NCBI GenBank assembly: GCA_934621665.1
Contig: CAKTUT010000083.1
Span: 1 to 7,631, forward strand
Reading direction: 5' to 3'
Origin: an uncultured Oscillospiraceae bacterium
Lineage (GTDB): Bacteria > Bacillota > Clostridia > Oscillospirales > Oscillospiraceae
DNA length: 7,631 bases
Made by a program: the position numbers and the translations under genes. Positions 1-5,959 of this stretch are shown here, in pieces. Numbering within the stretch: the stretch's first letter is position 1; every line of letters begins with the position of its first letter. The notes beneath the pieces are model-generated. The model searched no databases. It was not told where the DNA came from and was given only the letters and a program-made list of their open reading frames with translations.

Positions 1-46
1 GTTTGACGCGTCACGCGAGGAACATAGGGCTATGCCCGCATATGAA

Positions 47-77
47 GAACCCCCGGTTTTACCGGGGGGTTCCTTTT
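47..77. terminator. GC-rich hairpin closing spoIID, probably bidirectional
   Basis: A hairpin pairs 47-56 with 62-72 around a five-base loop (tttta), with one extra G bulged on the right arm. It begins eight bases beyond the spoIID stop codon. On the plus strand the right arm is followed by ccttttgttt, a fair U-tract. On the minus strand, the direction of spoIID, the hairpin is followed only by cttcat, a weak U-tract. It therefore probably ends spoIID and may also stop a rightward gene lying left of the window. The stem is seen directly; termination in either direction is inferred. Confidence 0.75.
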
Positions 78-79
78 GT

Positions 80-1093
80 TTACGTCAGCGTCTCAATTGT
101 CACGCCGCTGTAGTAGTATTGCAGAATCTGGCGATAGGTATAGCCCTGCTGCGCCATAAAATTTGCACCATATTGGCTCATGCCCACGCGGTGACCAAAG
201 CCCTTGACGTCAAAGATGAATGCGCCATTTTCAAACGCAGCAGTAAACTGCGTAGAGTTGAGTCCAAGAATGCGCCTCAGCTGCACGCCGCTGAAGCTCG
301 CGTTTCCGATTTCCATCGTCGCGACACCATCCCCGCCGGTATAACTGACTGCACCAAGCCATGCTTCCGGATTTTCCGGCAGGATAAGGGCTGTATCGAC
401 GGAGCAGAGAAGCTGCGCCAGCTCGTCCGGTGAAAATTCCACGCGGCTTTCATAGCGCGGCGCGGCCTCCTCACCAAAGCTTTCTACCGACCGAAGATAC
501 GGCATATCCGTCCCCCAGACGGCAAGCGCATCCTCTGTCCGCCCGCCGGAGCAGGAAAAATACGTTGCGTCAATCAGTGCTCCGTCGTACGTCATAACCT
601 CGCCCTGCGTCTGCATTACGGCACGCAGGGCTTTTTCCATCACCGCGTCGTAGTCGTTTCCGAATTTTTCTTTCAGCTCTGCAACGCTTGTCCATGCCTG
701 ACAACAACTGCTCTGCGTGCATACATCTGCGCCCGGATGTTTTCCGGTGCGAGCCTGCCGGTAGAAAAATGTACGCGCCGCCACGCACTGCGCGCTCAGC
801 GCCTCCGGTTCAAAACTGGCAGGCATTTCACTCAGCAGCACGCAGCAAAGATATGAGGTTTCGTCCTGCTGTAAAAGCGTATCGCCGCACAGCAGCCGAA
901 CCGTATGACCATCCGGCGCAGCAGGGCTTCCTGTCTCCGCCGGATTCGGCATCTGCGTTTCGGGCGATATGGAAGTAATTGATGCCTGTGGGATTTCATT
1001 TGATATTTGCCTGGCATCGTCTCCGGCCTGTCCCGTTGGAATCAGTAAAATGGCAAGCAGCGACAGCGCGCCGCTGATGATAATCTGTCTCAC
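80..1093 (-). CDS. spoIID: Stage II sporulation protein D (SpoIID), septal peptidoglycan lytic transglycosylase
   Basis: SpoIID is a membrane-anchored lytic transglycosylase that cuts denuded glycan strands during septal thinning and engulfment, working with SpoIIM and SpoIIP from the mother-cell side. The 337-residue length is typical. A hydrophobic N-terminal segment (about residues 4-20) is the membrane anchor, followed by a low-complexity linker to about 62. The core motif EMPASFEPEAL (89-99) and AQCVAARTFF (101-110) contain E97, which aligns with the family catalytic Glu. SGGRTEDALAVWG (182-194) and the C-terminal GHRVGMSQYGANFMAQQG block (300-317), ending in QYYYSGV (325-331), are SpoIID hallmarks. 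A Cys/His cluster (H119, C125, C130, C131) sits where the family has a metal-binding site. The start is GTG at 1093-1091, chosen because GGAGG (1105-1101) lies seven bases upstream and the hydrophobic anchor follows at once. The gene is divergent from spoIIIA, an unusual neighbour compared with B. subtilis. Confidence 0.97.
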   Translation of the reverse strand: MRQIIISGALSLLAILLIPTGQAGDDARQISNEIPQASITSISPETQMPNPAETGSPAAPDGHTVRLLCGDTLLQQDETSYLCCVLLSEMPASFEPEALSAQCVAARTFFYRQARTGKHPGADVCTQSSCCQAWTSVAELKEKFGNDYDAVMEKALRAVMQTQGEVMTYDGALIDATYFSCSGGRTEDALAVWGTDMPYLRSVESFGEEAAPRYESRVEFSPDELAQLLCSVDTALILPENPEAWLGAVSYTGGDGVATMEIGNASFSGVQLRRILGLNSTQFTAAFENGAFIFDVKGFGHRVGMSQYGANFMAQQGYTYRQILQYYYSGVTIETLT

Positions 1094-1112
1094 AAAACCA
1101 CCTCCATGTTCG

Positions 1113-1141
1113 ATGGTATGCGCCGCGGCGCGCAGCTATGC
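1113..1141 (-). promoter_or_regulatory. Candidate sigma-E promoter for spoIID
   Basis: Read on the minus strand, GCATAGC (1141-1135) matches the sigma-E -35 consensus KMATATT at five of seven positions. After a 14-base spacer, CATACCAT (1120-1113) matches the -10 consensus CATACAHT at seven of eight. The predicted start is near 1106, which places the ribosome site (1105-1101) at the very 5' end of the message. SpoIID is a classical sigma-E gene, so the class of promoter is expected. The exact site is an inference from consensus matching by eye. Confidence 0.6.
1120..1131. repeat. 12-bp perfect GC palindrome in the divergent control region
   Basis: GCGCCGCGGCGC is a perfect 12-base palindrome. 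It fills most of the spacer between the -35 and -10 boxes of the predicted spoIID promoter, overlapping the first base of the -10 box. It could be an operator or simply GC-rich spacer DNA; nothing in the sequence decides between these. Confidence 0.45.
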
Positions 1142-1153
1142 ACAAAGACGGAT

Positions 1154-1182
1154 GTCATAACGGGACAGGCAGCGAATAGACT
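1154..1182 (+). promoter_or_regulatory. Candidate sigma-E promoter for the spoIIIA operon
   Basis: GTCATAAC (1154-1161) resembles the sigma-E -35 region (TCATAAC fits KMATATT at five of seven). After a 13-base spacer, AATAGACT (1175-1182) fits the -10 consensus CATACAHT at six of eight. The predicted start, near 1189, would fall inside the ribosome site GGGAG (1188-1192), giving a leader of only about 11 bases. That makes this promoter less certain than the one for spoIID. The spacer also holds GGACAGGC (1163-1170), which fits the core of the published SpoIIID site (RRACARNY). spoIIIA is known to be sigma-E controlled in other spore formers. Confidence 0.5.
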
Positions 1183-1199
1183 GTAGCGGGAGTGATGAT

Positions 1200-2048
1200 A
1201 TGCAGAATTTGCAGTCGGTGTTGCAGCTGCTGTCCACAGCGTGCAGCGCGGCGCTTTCGCCGGACGAGCTTTCCCGTGTGGAGGAATTTCGCCTGCGCGC
1301 GGGACAAGTACCAACCGCAGTCATCGGCGGAGCAGAACGCCGTTTGTGCACGCAGCGTGTGACGTGCAGTGAGCTTGAACGGCTGCTTGCCACAGCGATG
1401 GAGCATTCGTGCTACGCCGTGGCAGAGAAGCTGCGCGAGGGCTTTTTAACACTTCCGGGCGGACACCGCCTTGGCGTATGCGGCACGGCTGCGATACAAA
1501 ACGGAACAGTGATTTCGCTGCGGGATATCTCATCTGTCTGCATCCGCATTGCGCGGCAGATTCCGGCTGCACCGGACGGCGTGGAGCACTGGCTGGATCG
1601 CCCGACCCTGATTCTGGGGCCGCCCGGAAGCGGAAAGACGACACTCTTGCGTGACTGTATCCGGCTGCTTTCCTACAAAGGGCAGCGCGTCAGCGTTGCG
1701 GACGAGCGCGGCGAGCTTGCAGGCTGCTGCGGCGGCATGCCCCAGATGGACATTGGCAGCACCGCGGATGTGTTGTCCGGCTGCGCAAAGAGTGCAGCCG
1801 TGATGATGCTGCTTCGCACCATGAACCCACAGTGGATTGCGGTGGACGAGATCACCGCGCCGGAGGATATGGACGCAATTGCGCAGTGTAGCTATTGCGG
1901 CGTAAAAATTCTCGCTACGGCGCATGCAAGCTGTGCGGCGGATTTGCAGCGGCGGCCGCTTTATCAGCAGCTGTGTTCACTTGGAATATTCGAAAAACTG
2001 ATGATTCTGGACGCGCAGAAACGCGTCCGGCTGGAAAGGATGGGGTAA
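1200..2048 (+). CDS. spoIIIAA: Stage III sporulation protein AA (SpoIIIAA), secretion-type ATPase
   Basis: SpoIIIAA is the cytoplasmic, mother-cell ATPase of the SpoIIIA-SpoIIQ channel and resembles type II/IV secretion ATPases. The 282 residues begin with a helical domain carrying the family block VEEFRLRAG (27-35). Then come FLTLPGGHRLGVCG (82-95), Walker A GPPGSGKTT (140-148), DERGE (168-172), the family block MMLLRTMNP (202-210), Walker B WIAVDEI (212-218) and the TAHA motif (240-243). All expected ATPase motifs are intact, so the enzyme should be active. The ATG at 1200 is chosen for GGGAG at 1188-1192 and for agreement with the usual N-terminus. It is the first gene of the operon; its TAA directly abuts the ATG of spoIIIAB. 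Confidence 0.97.
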   Translation: MQNLQSVLQLLSTACSAALSPDELSRVEEFRLRAGQVPTAVIGGAERRLCTQRVTCSELERLLATAMEHSCYAVAEKLREGFLTLPGGHRLGVCGTAAIQNGTVISLRDISSVCIRIARQIPAAPDGVEHWLDRPTLILGPPGSGKTTLLRDCIRLLSYKGQRVSVADERGELAGCCGGMPQMDIGSTADVLSGCAKSAAVMMLLRTMNPQWIAVDEITAPEDMDAIAQCSYCGVKILATAHASCAADLQRRPLYQQLCSLGIFEKLMILDAQKRVRLERMG

Positions 2049-2564
2049 ATGCTGCGTGCATTTGGGGCAATCTGCATTCTGACAGGCGCAAGCACGGTTG
2101 GCTTTGGCTGCGCGGCAGGCGTGCGCCGTCAAACGCGTCAGCTGGCAGAGCTGTGCACATCGCTTGAGATGATGCAGTCGGAGATTGAATACCGTATGAC
2201 ACCGCTGCCGCAGCTGCTACAGCAGCTGTCAAGCGGATGTCAGACGGCAGTGGGTGAGCTGTTTCTGCGCTGGGCGCAGATTCTCTCGCAGCCCGACGGC
2301 GCAACGGTATCATATGCGTTTCGGCGCGCACTTGGGTCTGCGCATTCGCTGGCGCTCTCCAGACAGAGCGTACAGGAGCTTGGCGCACTGGCGCTGAGTC
2401 TGGGGCGCTTTGACGCGGCGGGACAGGCACGCTCAATTGCAGCATCGTGTGCAAGACTTCGGCAGGAGCTGTCCTTTTTGGAGGCGGAAAAACGCGCGCG
2501 CTGCCGTAGCTATTGCACGATTGGTGTGTGCGCGGGACTGGCGCTGGCGGTGATATTGCTGTAG
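2049..2564 (+). CDS. spoIIIAB: Stage III sporulation protein AB (SpoIIIAB)
   Basis: SpoIIIAB is a membrane protein of the SpoIIIA channel whose helical domain resembles the GspF/PilC platform proteins, the expected partner of the SpoIIIAA ATPase. The 171 residues have the family layout: an N-terminal membrane segment (about 3-24), a soluble helix bundle, and a C-terminal membrane segment (about 155-171). Recognisable blocks are RQLAELCTSLEMMQSEIEYR (30-49) followed by TPLPQLL (51-57), and LGALALSLGRFDAAGQ (111-126). The ATG follows the spoIIIAA stop with no gap, and the ribosome site AAAGGA (2035-2040) lies within the end of spoIIIAA, so translation is likely coupled. Confidence 0.95.
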   Translation: MLRAFGAICILTGASTVGFGCAAGVRRQTRQLAELCTSLEMMQSEIEYRMTPLPQLLQQLSSGCQTAVGELFLRWAQILSQPDGATVSYAFRRALGSAHSLALSRQSVQELGALALSLGRFDAAGQARSIAASCARLRQELSFLEAEKRARCRSYCTIGVCAGLALAVILL

Positions 2565-2759
2565 ATGGAGATTGATCTGATTTTTAAAATCGCAGCCGTT
2601 GGGATAATCGTATCCATCCTCAATCAGGTTCTGGTGCGCTCCGGGCGCGAGGAGCAGGCCACCATGACGTCGCTTGCAGGGCTGGTGGTTGTACTGATGA
2701 TTGTGGTACAGCGGATTGCGGATTTATTTGAACTGGTGAAGAACCTGTTCCATTTTTAG
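2565..2759 (+). CDS. spoIIIAC: Stage III sporulation protein AC (SpoIIIAC)
   Basis: SpoIIIAC is a small integral membrane component of the SpoIIIA platform. The product has 64 residues, the normal size for the family, with two membrane helices (about 6-24 and 33-53) joined by a charged loop RSGREEQ (25-31). The family signature is visible in DLIFKIAAVGIIVSILNQVL (4-23). The ATG directly follows the spoIIIAB stop with only a weak upstream purine stretch, so it probably depends on translational coupling. Confidence 0.94.
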   Translation: MEIDLIFKIAAVGIIVSILNQVLVRSGREEQATMTSLAGLVVVLMIVVQRIADLFELVKNLFHF

Positions 2760-2764
2760 GCGCG

Positions 2765-3157
2765 ATGACGGAGTTTTTACAAATTGCGGCGCTGTGCGTG
2801 ATCGGTGCGGTGCTGTCGCTGATGCTGAAAAAGAAAAGTCCCGCATTTTCGTACTTGCTGACCATCGGCTGCTGTACGGCAGCGCTTGGCGGCGCAGCAG
2901 CACTTTTTCAGCCGGTTTTGCAGTTTTTTACGCAGCTGCAATCGCTTTCGGGGCTGAGCGCTGCGGTAACCGCGCCGCTGCTGAAAACGGTGGCAATTGG
3001 CCTGATCAGTCAAATTGCCGCGGTATTTTGTCTGGACGCGGGACAGCAGTCACTGGCCAAAATCGCAGAGCTCTGCGGCGGCGCGCTGGCTATGGCGGCG
3101 CTGATGCCGCTGGCGCAGCTGTTTTTGCAGACAATGCGCACACTGATGGGAGGATAG
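2765..3157 (+). CDS. spoIIIAD: Stage III sporulation protein AD (SpoIIIAD)
   Basis: SpoIIIAD is a membrane protein of the SpoIIIA channel platform, related in layout to SpoIIIAC but longer. The 130 residues contain membrane helices at about 4-22, 28-50, 73-90 and 103-123. The most conserved part is intact: LLKTVAIGLISQIAAVFCLD (72-91), AGQQSLAKIAELCGGALAM (92-110) and the closing ALMPLAQLF (112-120). The ATG lies five bases after the spoIIIAC stop, with only a poor ribosome site (TTAGG), consistent with coupled translation. The TAG stop abuts the ATG of spoIIIAE. Confidence 0.94.
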   Translation: MTEFLQIAALCVIGAVLSLMLKKKSPAFSYLLTIGCCTAALGGAAALFQPVLQFFTQLQSLSGLSAAVTAPLLKTVAIGLISQIAAVFCLDAGQQSLAKIAELCGGALAMAALMPLAQLFLQTMRTLMGG

Positions 3158-4252
3158 ATGAGACGCTTCTTGCTTTTTGCTGCAGTTTTGCTTCTGCTGT
3201 CCGTCCCGGTTCTGGCGAGCGACGTTCTCTCACGTGAAGCGGACATCTTGCAGACAGATACGCTGTATAACGGACTTGACGCGGACGCATCCGGCCTGAT
3301 TGGCGACGCAAGCCCGGTACAGACTGACGGCTTTGGTGCGCGCCTCATTTCGATGCTTTATGATGTGCTGGCTGACGCAGAGCCGGGGATACGTGCGGCA
3401 CTGCAAGGTGGAGCAGGACTATTGTGCATTGTCCTTTTATGTGCGCTCGCATCCGGTATACAGACACCATTTTCCGACGCAGCGGTACGCCTTGCGGGCG
3501 CGCTCGGCATTACGCTTGCGTGTGCAGGAAGCTTTGGAAGCATGGTGCAGCTGGCCGACCAGACGCTGGCGCGCATCGACAGCTACGTGACGCTCCTTTT
3601 GCCGGTACTATCGTCGGTGCTTACGGCCGCCGGCGGCGTAACCTCCGGCGGCGCATTGTATGTCGGCTCATGCCTGTTTTTTGACGTGCTGGTGCGGGCA
3701 ATCCGGATGCTGCTGATGCCGCTGGTATATGCATATCTGGCAATGGCGGCTGCTGAATGTGCCGTTGGACAGGAGCGGCTGCTGCATATCCGGGAATTGA
3801 TTGGTTGGGTAATTTCCGCAGCGCTGAAAGGCATTATGTATCTGTTTACGGCATATCTTGCCATCACCGGGCTTGTCAGTGGGAGCGCCGATGCTGCAAC
3901 GCTGAAAGCGGCAAAGGCTGCGTTTTCAGGTGCAGTGCCGGTGGTGGGCGGCATTATTTCTGATGCGTCGGAGTCGGTGCTGGCCGCTGCGGCAATTCTA
4001 AAAAACTCGGCTGGCGTATTTGGAATGCTGGCTGTTGCGGCGATTGCGCTTGCGCCGTTTGTGCGCATTGGGACGGAGTATCTTGCTATGAAGCTGGCCG
4101 CAGCGGTCAGCGGCGCATTCGGCGCGAGTGCGCACACAAAGCTTCTGGGTGCACTCTCCTCGGCGATGGGGTATCTGCTGGCCATGACGGGCAGCGCGGC
4201 GCTGATGGCGCTTTTCAGCTGCACCTGCTTTATAAGGGCGGTGAACGGATGA
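3158..4252 (+). CDS. spoIIIAE: Stage III sporulation protein AE (SpoIIIAE), polytopic membrane platform protein
   Basis: SpoIIIAE is the large polytopic membrane protein of the mother-cell channel. The 364 residues start with a signal peptide (basic MRR, hydrophobic 4-17, likely cleavage after VLA at residue 20), then an extracytoplasmic stretch to about 82, then a series of membrane helices from about 83 to the end. The strongest family block is ATLKAAKAAFSGAVPVVGG (247-265) followed by IISDASESVL (266-275). The start is supported by GGGAGGA (3148-3154) just before the ATG. The stop overlaps the next start as ATGA. A long open frame on the opposite strand reflects the Ala-rich GC-rich sequence and is not a gene. 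Confidence 0.96.
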   Translation: MRRFLLFAAVLLLLSVPVLASDVLSREADILQTDTLYNGLDADASGLIGDASPVQTDGFGARLISMLYDVLADAEPGIRAALQGGAGLLCIVLLCALASGIQTPFSDAAVRLAGALGITLACAGSFGSMVQLADQTLARIDSYVTLLLPVLSSVLTAAGGVTSGGALYVGSCLFFDVLVRAIRMLLMPLVYAYLAMAAAECAVGQERLLHIRELIGWVISAALKGIMYLFTAYLAITGLVSGSADAATLKAAKAAFSGAVPVVGGIISDASESVLAAAAILKNSAGVFGMLAVAAIALAPFVRIGTEYLAMKLAAAVSGAFGASAHTKLLGALSSAMGYLLAMTGSAALMALFSCTCFIRAVNG

Positions 4253-4725
4253 TGGATGCGGTTCGGGAATATCTTCTTTCGCTTGTCTGCACGTCGATGC
4301 TGACGGCGCTTGTGATGACGCTGATGCCAAAGGGGAGTGCGCGGCGCGCAGCGGCCATTGCCTGTGCGCTGCTGCTTGCCATTACGGCACTGCGTCCGCT
4401 TGGCGGGCTTGACGGCGAAACGCTTTCGCAGGCGCTTAGCCGCGCGCGGATGGAGGCGGAATTTGCGCGCACCGGCGTGGAGGTGCGAAACCGCGAACTT
4501 GTTGCGGCTATCATAAAAGAAAACAGCGAGTCATATATATTGGACAAAGCCTCGTCGATAGGACTTCAACTGGAGGCGGAGGTGACGGTTGCGGGTGAGG
4601 ATACTTATCCATATCCTGCCGCTGTGACGATTACCGGCTATGCCGACGCAGAAAAGCGTCGGCTGCTGACACAGTATATTGAGGAAAATCTTGCAATTGC
4701 GGAGGACGCGCAGACGTGGAAGTGA
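4249..4725 (+). CDS. spoIIIAF: Stage III sporulation protein AF (SpoIIIAF)
   Basis: SpoIIIAF has two N-terminal membrane helices and a C-terminal soluble domain with a ring-building fold like those of secretion-system ring proteins. In these 158 residues the helices lie at about 8-26 and 32-50, separated by MPKGSARR (26-33) and followed by RPLGG (49-53). The soluble domain runs from about 95 (ILDKASSIGLQLEAEVTV, 97-114) through PAAVTITG (123-130) to an amphipathic helix (134-150), matching the family. The start overlaps the spoIIIAE stop by four bases; a second ATG follows at 4252. The ribosome site is the AAGGGCGGTG stretch ending shortly before the start. Confidence 0.93.
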   Translation: MMDAVREYLLSLVCTSMLTALVMTLMPKGSARRAAAIACALLLAITALRPLGGLDGETLSQALSRARMEAEFARTGVEVRNRELVAAIIKENSESYILDKASSIGLQLEAEVTVAGEDTYPYPAAVTITGYADAEKRRLLTQYIEENLAIAEDAQTWK

Positions 4726-5264
4726 CAAAAAGGGCAGGCGGCACAGCAGAGCGGATAAAAGACGCCGTAAAAAAGCTGGGCGGATATCAATATGTGCTGG
4801 CCGTGATTTTATTCGGCGCGCTTTTGATGCTGCTGCCGCGCGGATGCGAAACAAGCGCCGCACAGCAGCCTGCCGTGCAGGCGGTGCAGTCACCGTCAGA
4901 GCAGACTCTGCTGGAATCTGAGCAGGCGCGGCTGGCCGCAATTTTGTCCAGCGTGGATGGAGCAGGGAAGTGCGAGGTGCTGCTGAGCGTGGACTATGGA
5001 CGCGAACAGCTTTACCAAACGGACGAGGAAAGCCGCAGCGCAGACGGCGAACAGTCAACACAGCTGCAAACCGTCTTTGCGCAGACATCTGGGTCAGAAA
5101 AACAGCCTGTTGTGCGTGTGACGCGCTGGCCGGTATATAAGGGCGCGATTATCGTCTGTGAGGGCGCTGACCGCCCGGCGGTCAAGCTGAAGCTTATTGA
5201 AGCTGTCTCCAGTCTGACAGGACTGGGAAGCGATAAAATCAGTGTGCTGAAAATGAAAGGTTAA
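4716..5264 (+). CDS. spoIIIAG: Stage III sporulation protein AG (SpoIIIAG), ring-forming channel protein
   Basis: SpoIIIAG forms a large ring in the space between mother-cell and forespore membranes. The 182 residues hold a cytoplasmic tail, one membrane helix (about 24-41), a linker, and a ring-building domain: LAAILSSVDGAGKCEVLLSV (73-92), a variable insertion (about 100-130), VVRVTRWPVYKGAIIVCEGA (132-151), and the final helix and strand ending KISVLKMK (174-181). It is shorter than my recollection of the B. subtilis protein, mainly in the linker and insertion. Translation starts at GTG 4716, ten bases inside spoIIIAF, chosen for GGAGG at 4701-4705; a second GTG at 4722 is too far from that site. 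Cys44 after the helix is not in a lipobox. Confidence 0.94.
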   Translation: MEVTKRAGGTAERIKDAVKKLGGYQYVLAVILFGALLMLLPRGCETSAAQQPAVQAVQSPSEQTLLESEQARLAAILSSVDGAGKCEVLLSVDYGREQLYQTDEESRSADGEQSTQLQTVFAQTSGSEKQPVVRVTRWPVYKGAIIVCEGADRPAVKLKLIEAVSSLTGLGSDKISVLKMKG

Positions 5265-5278
5265 TAGGAGGATGCGGA

Positions 5279-5845
5279 ATGAAAATCTGGAAACGAAATG
5301 CCATCATCGCTGCGGTATTGCTGCTGGTGTGCGCGGGAATTTATCTCAACTGGTCGTTCGGGCAAAAGGCCGAAGCGGCCGACCTGACAGAAAGCCTGGA
5401 CGCGGAGCAGGTGATGGGCGATGAAACGCTTGTTCTGTCGCAGCCGCAGGATGTTCTGGCCGAGTCCGAGAGTGACAGCGTACAAGCGTCGGCTGACTAC
5501 TTTGCGCAGGTGCGCCTGAGCCGGCAGCAGTCGCGCGACAGCGCGGTAGAGCTTTTGGAGCAGACAATTGCCTATGACGATGAGACCGAGCTTGGAACCA
5601 GCGCCACGCAGACGCTCAACGCGCTGGTCTCAACAGCGCTGAGTGAGGCGCAGATTGAAAGTCTGGTCATTGCAAAGGGCTTTGCCGACTGCGTAACGTA
5701 TATGCAGGATGATGTGGTGTGTGTCGCCGTCAGCGCGCCGGCGGATGGGCTGAGCCAGGCGGATGTGGCGCTGATCTCCGATCTTGTCACAGCGCAGACC
5801 GACTATCCGCTTTCACAGGTACGGATTATTGAGGTGAAATCGTAG
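5279..5845 (+). CDS. spoIIIAH: Stage III sporulation protein AH (SpoIIIAH), SpoIIQ-binding ring protein
   Basis: SpoIIIAH is the mother-cell protein that binds forespore SpoIIQ across the intermembrane space; its domain resembles the YscJ/FliF ring-building fold. The 188 residues comprise a short basic tail, one membrane helix (about 8-22), an acidic linker (35-70), then the helix ADYFAQVRLSRQQSRDSAVE (72-91) and the ring domain SEAQIESLVIAKGFADCVTY (122-141), followed by DVALISDLVTAQT (162-174) and the terminal VRIIEVKS. These blocks make the identification secure. The start is supported by a strong AGGAGG (5266-5271) seven bases upstream, the best ribosome site in the operon, which fits independent initiation after a 14-base gap. 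It is the last gene of the operon. No SpoIIQ gene is in the window. Confidence 0.97.
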   Translation: MKIWKRNAIIAAVLLLVCAGIYLNWSFGQKAEAADLTESLDAEQVMGDETLVLSQPQDVLAESESDSVQASADYFAQVRLSRQQSRDSAVELLEQTIAYDDETELGTSATQTLNALVSTALSEAQIESLVIAKGFADCVTYMQDDVVCVAVSAPADGLSQADVALISDLVTAQTDYPLSQVRIIEVKS

Positions 5846-5847
5846 GA

Positions 5848-5878
5848 TTTTCTGATATTCCCCGTATGTATCAGAAAA
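5848..5878. repeat. 10-bp inverted repeat after spoIIIAH
   Basis: TTTTCTGATA (5848-5857) and TATCAGAAAA (5869-5878) form a perfect 10-base-pair stem with an 11-base loop, two bases beyond the spoIIIAH stop. Neither strand has a U-tract after the stem, so it is not a standard intrinsic terminator. It ends four bases before the -35 box of the Asp23 promoter. It may weakly end the spoIIIA message, protect its 3' end, or be an operator for the downstream promoter. Confidence 0.6.
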
Positions 5879-5882
5879 AGAG

Positions 5883-5910
5883 TTGAAATTCCTTGCGTTT
5901 GTGGTAGAAT
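5883..5910 (+). promoter_or_regulatory. Sigma-A promoter with extended -10, driving the Asp23 gene
   Basis: TTGAAA (5883-5888) matches the -35 hexamer at five of six, and TAGAAT (5905-5910) matches the -10 hexamer at five of six, with a 16-base spacer. A TG at 5902-5903 adds an extended -10 element. Transcription should start near 5917, giving a leader of about 43 bases ending in GGAGGA (5948-5953). This marks the switch from sporulation-specific to vegetative expression. No stable leader structure is evident. Confidence 0.8.
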
Positions 5911-5959
5911 GTAGAGTACGAATTTATAGCAACTATCCAACCCATACGGAGGAACAACT

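Noticed and set aside
32..433. Plus-strand frame open from the window start, opposite the spoIID 3' end
   Set aside because: It crosses the terminator hairpin and overlaps the most conserved part of spoIID; the product resembles no family I know.
1915..2454. 179-codon minus-strand frame opposite spoIIIAA and spoIIIAB
   Set aside because: Arg/Pro/Ala-rich shadow of well-identified genes, with no ribosome site that I can see.
3583..4224. 213-codon open frame on the minus strand inside spoIIIAE
   Set aside because: Its product is a low-complexity Ala/Ser/Ile/Arg sequence expected from the reverse complement of GC-rich Ala/Gly/Leu codons, and it lies wholly within a secure gene.
4531..5088. 185-codon minus-strand frame opposite spoIIIAF and spoIIIAG
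   Set aside because: Arg-rich shadow product, fully covered by conserved spoIIIA genes.
4716..5264. Cys44 after the SpoIIIAG membrane helix as a lipoprotein site
   Set aside because: The preceding residues LPRG do not form a lipobox, and the segment is an anchor preceded by a long cytoplasmic tail.
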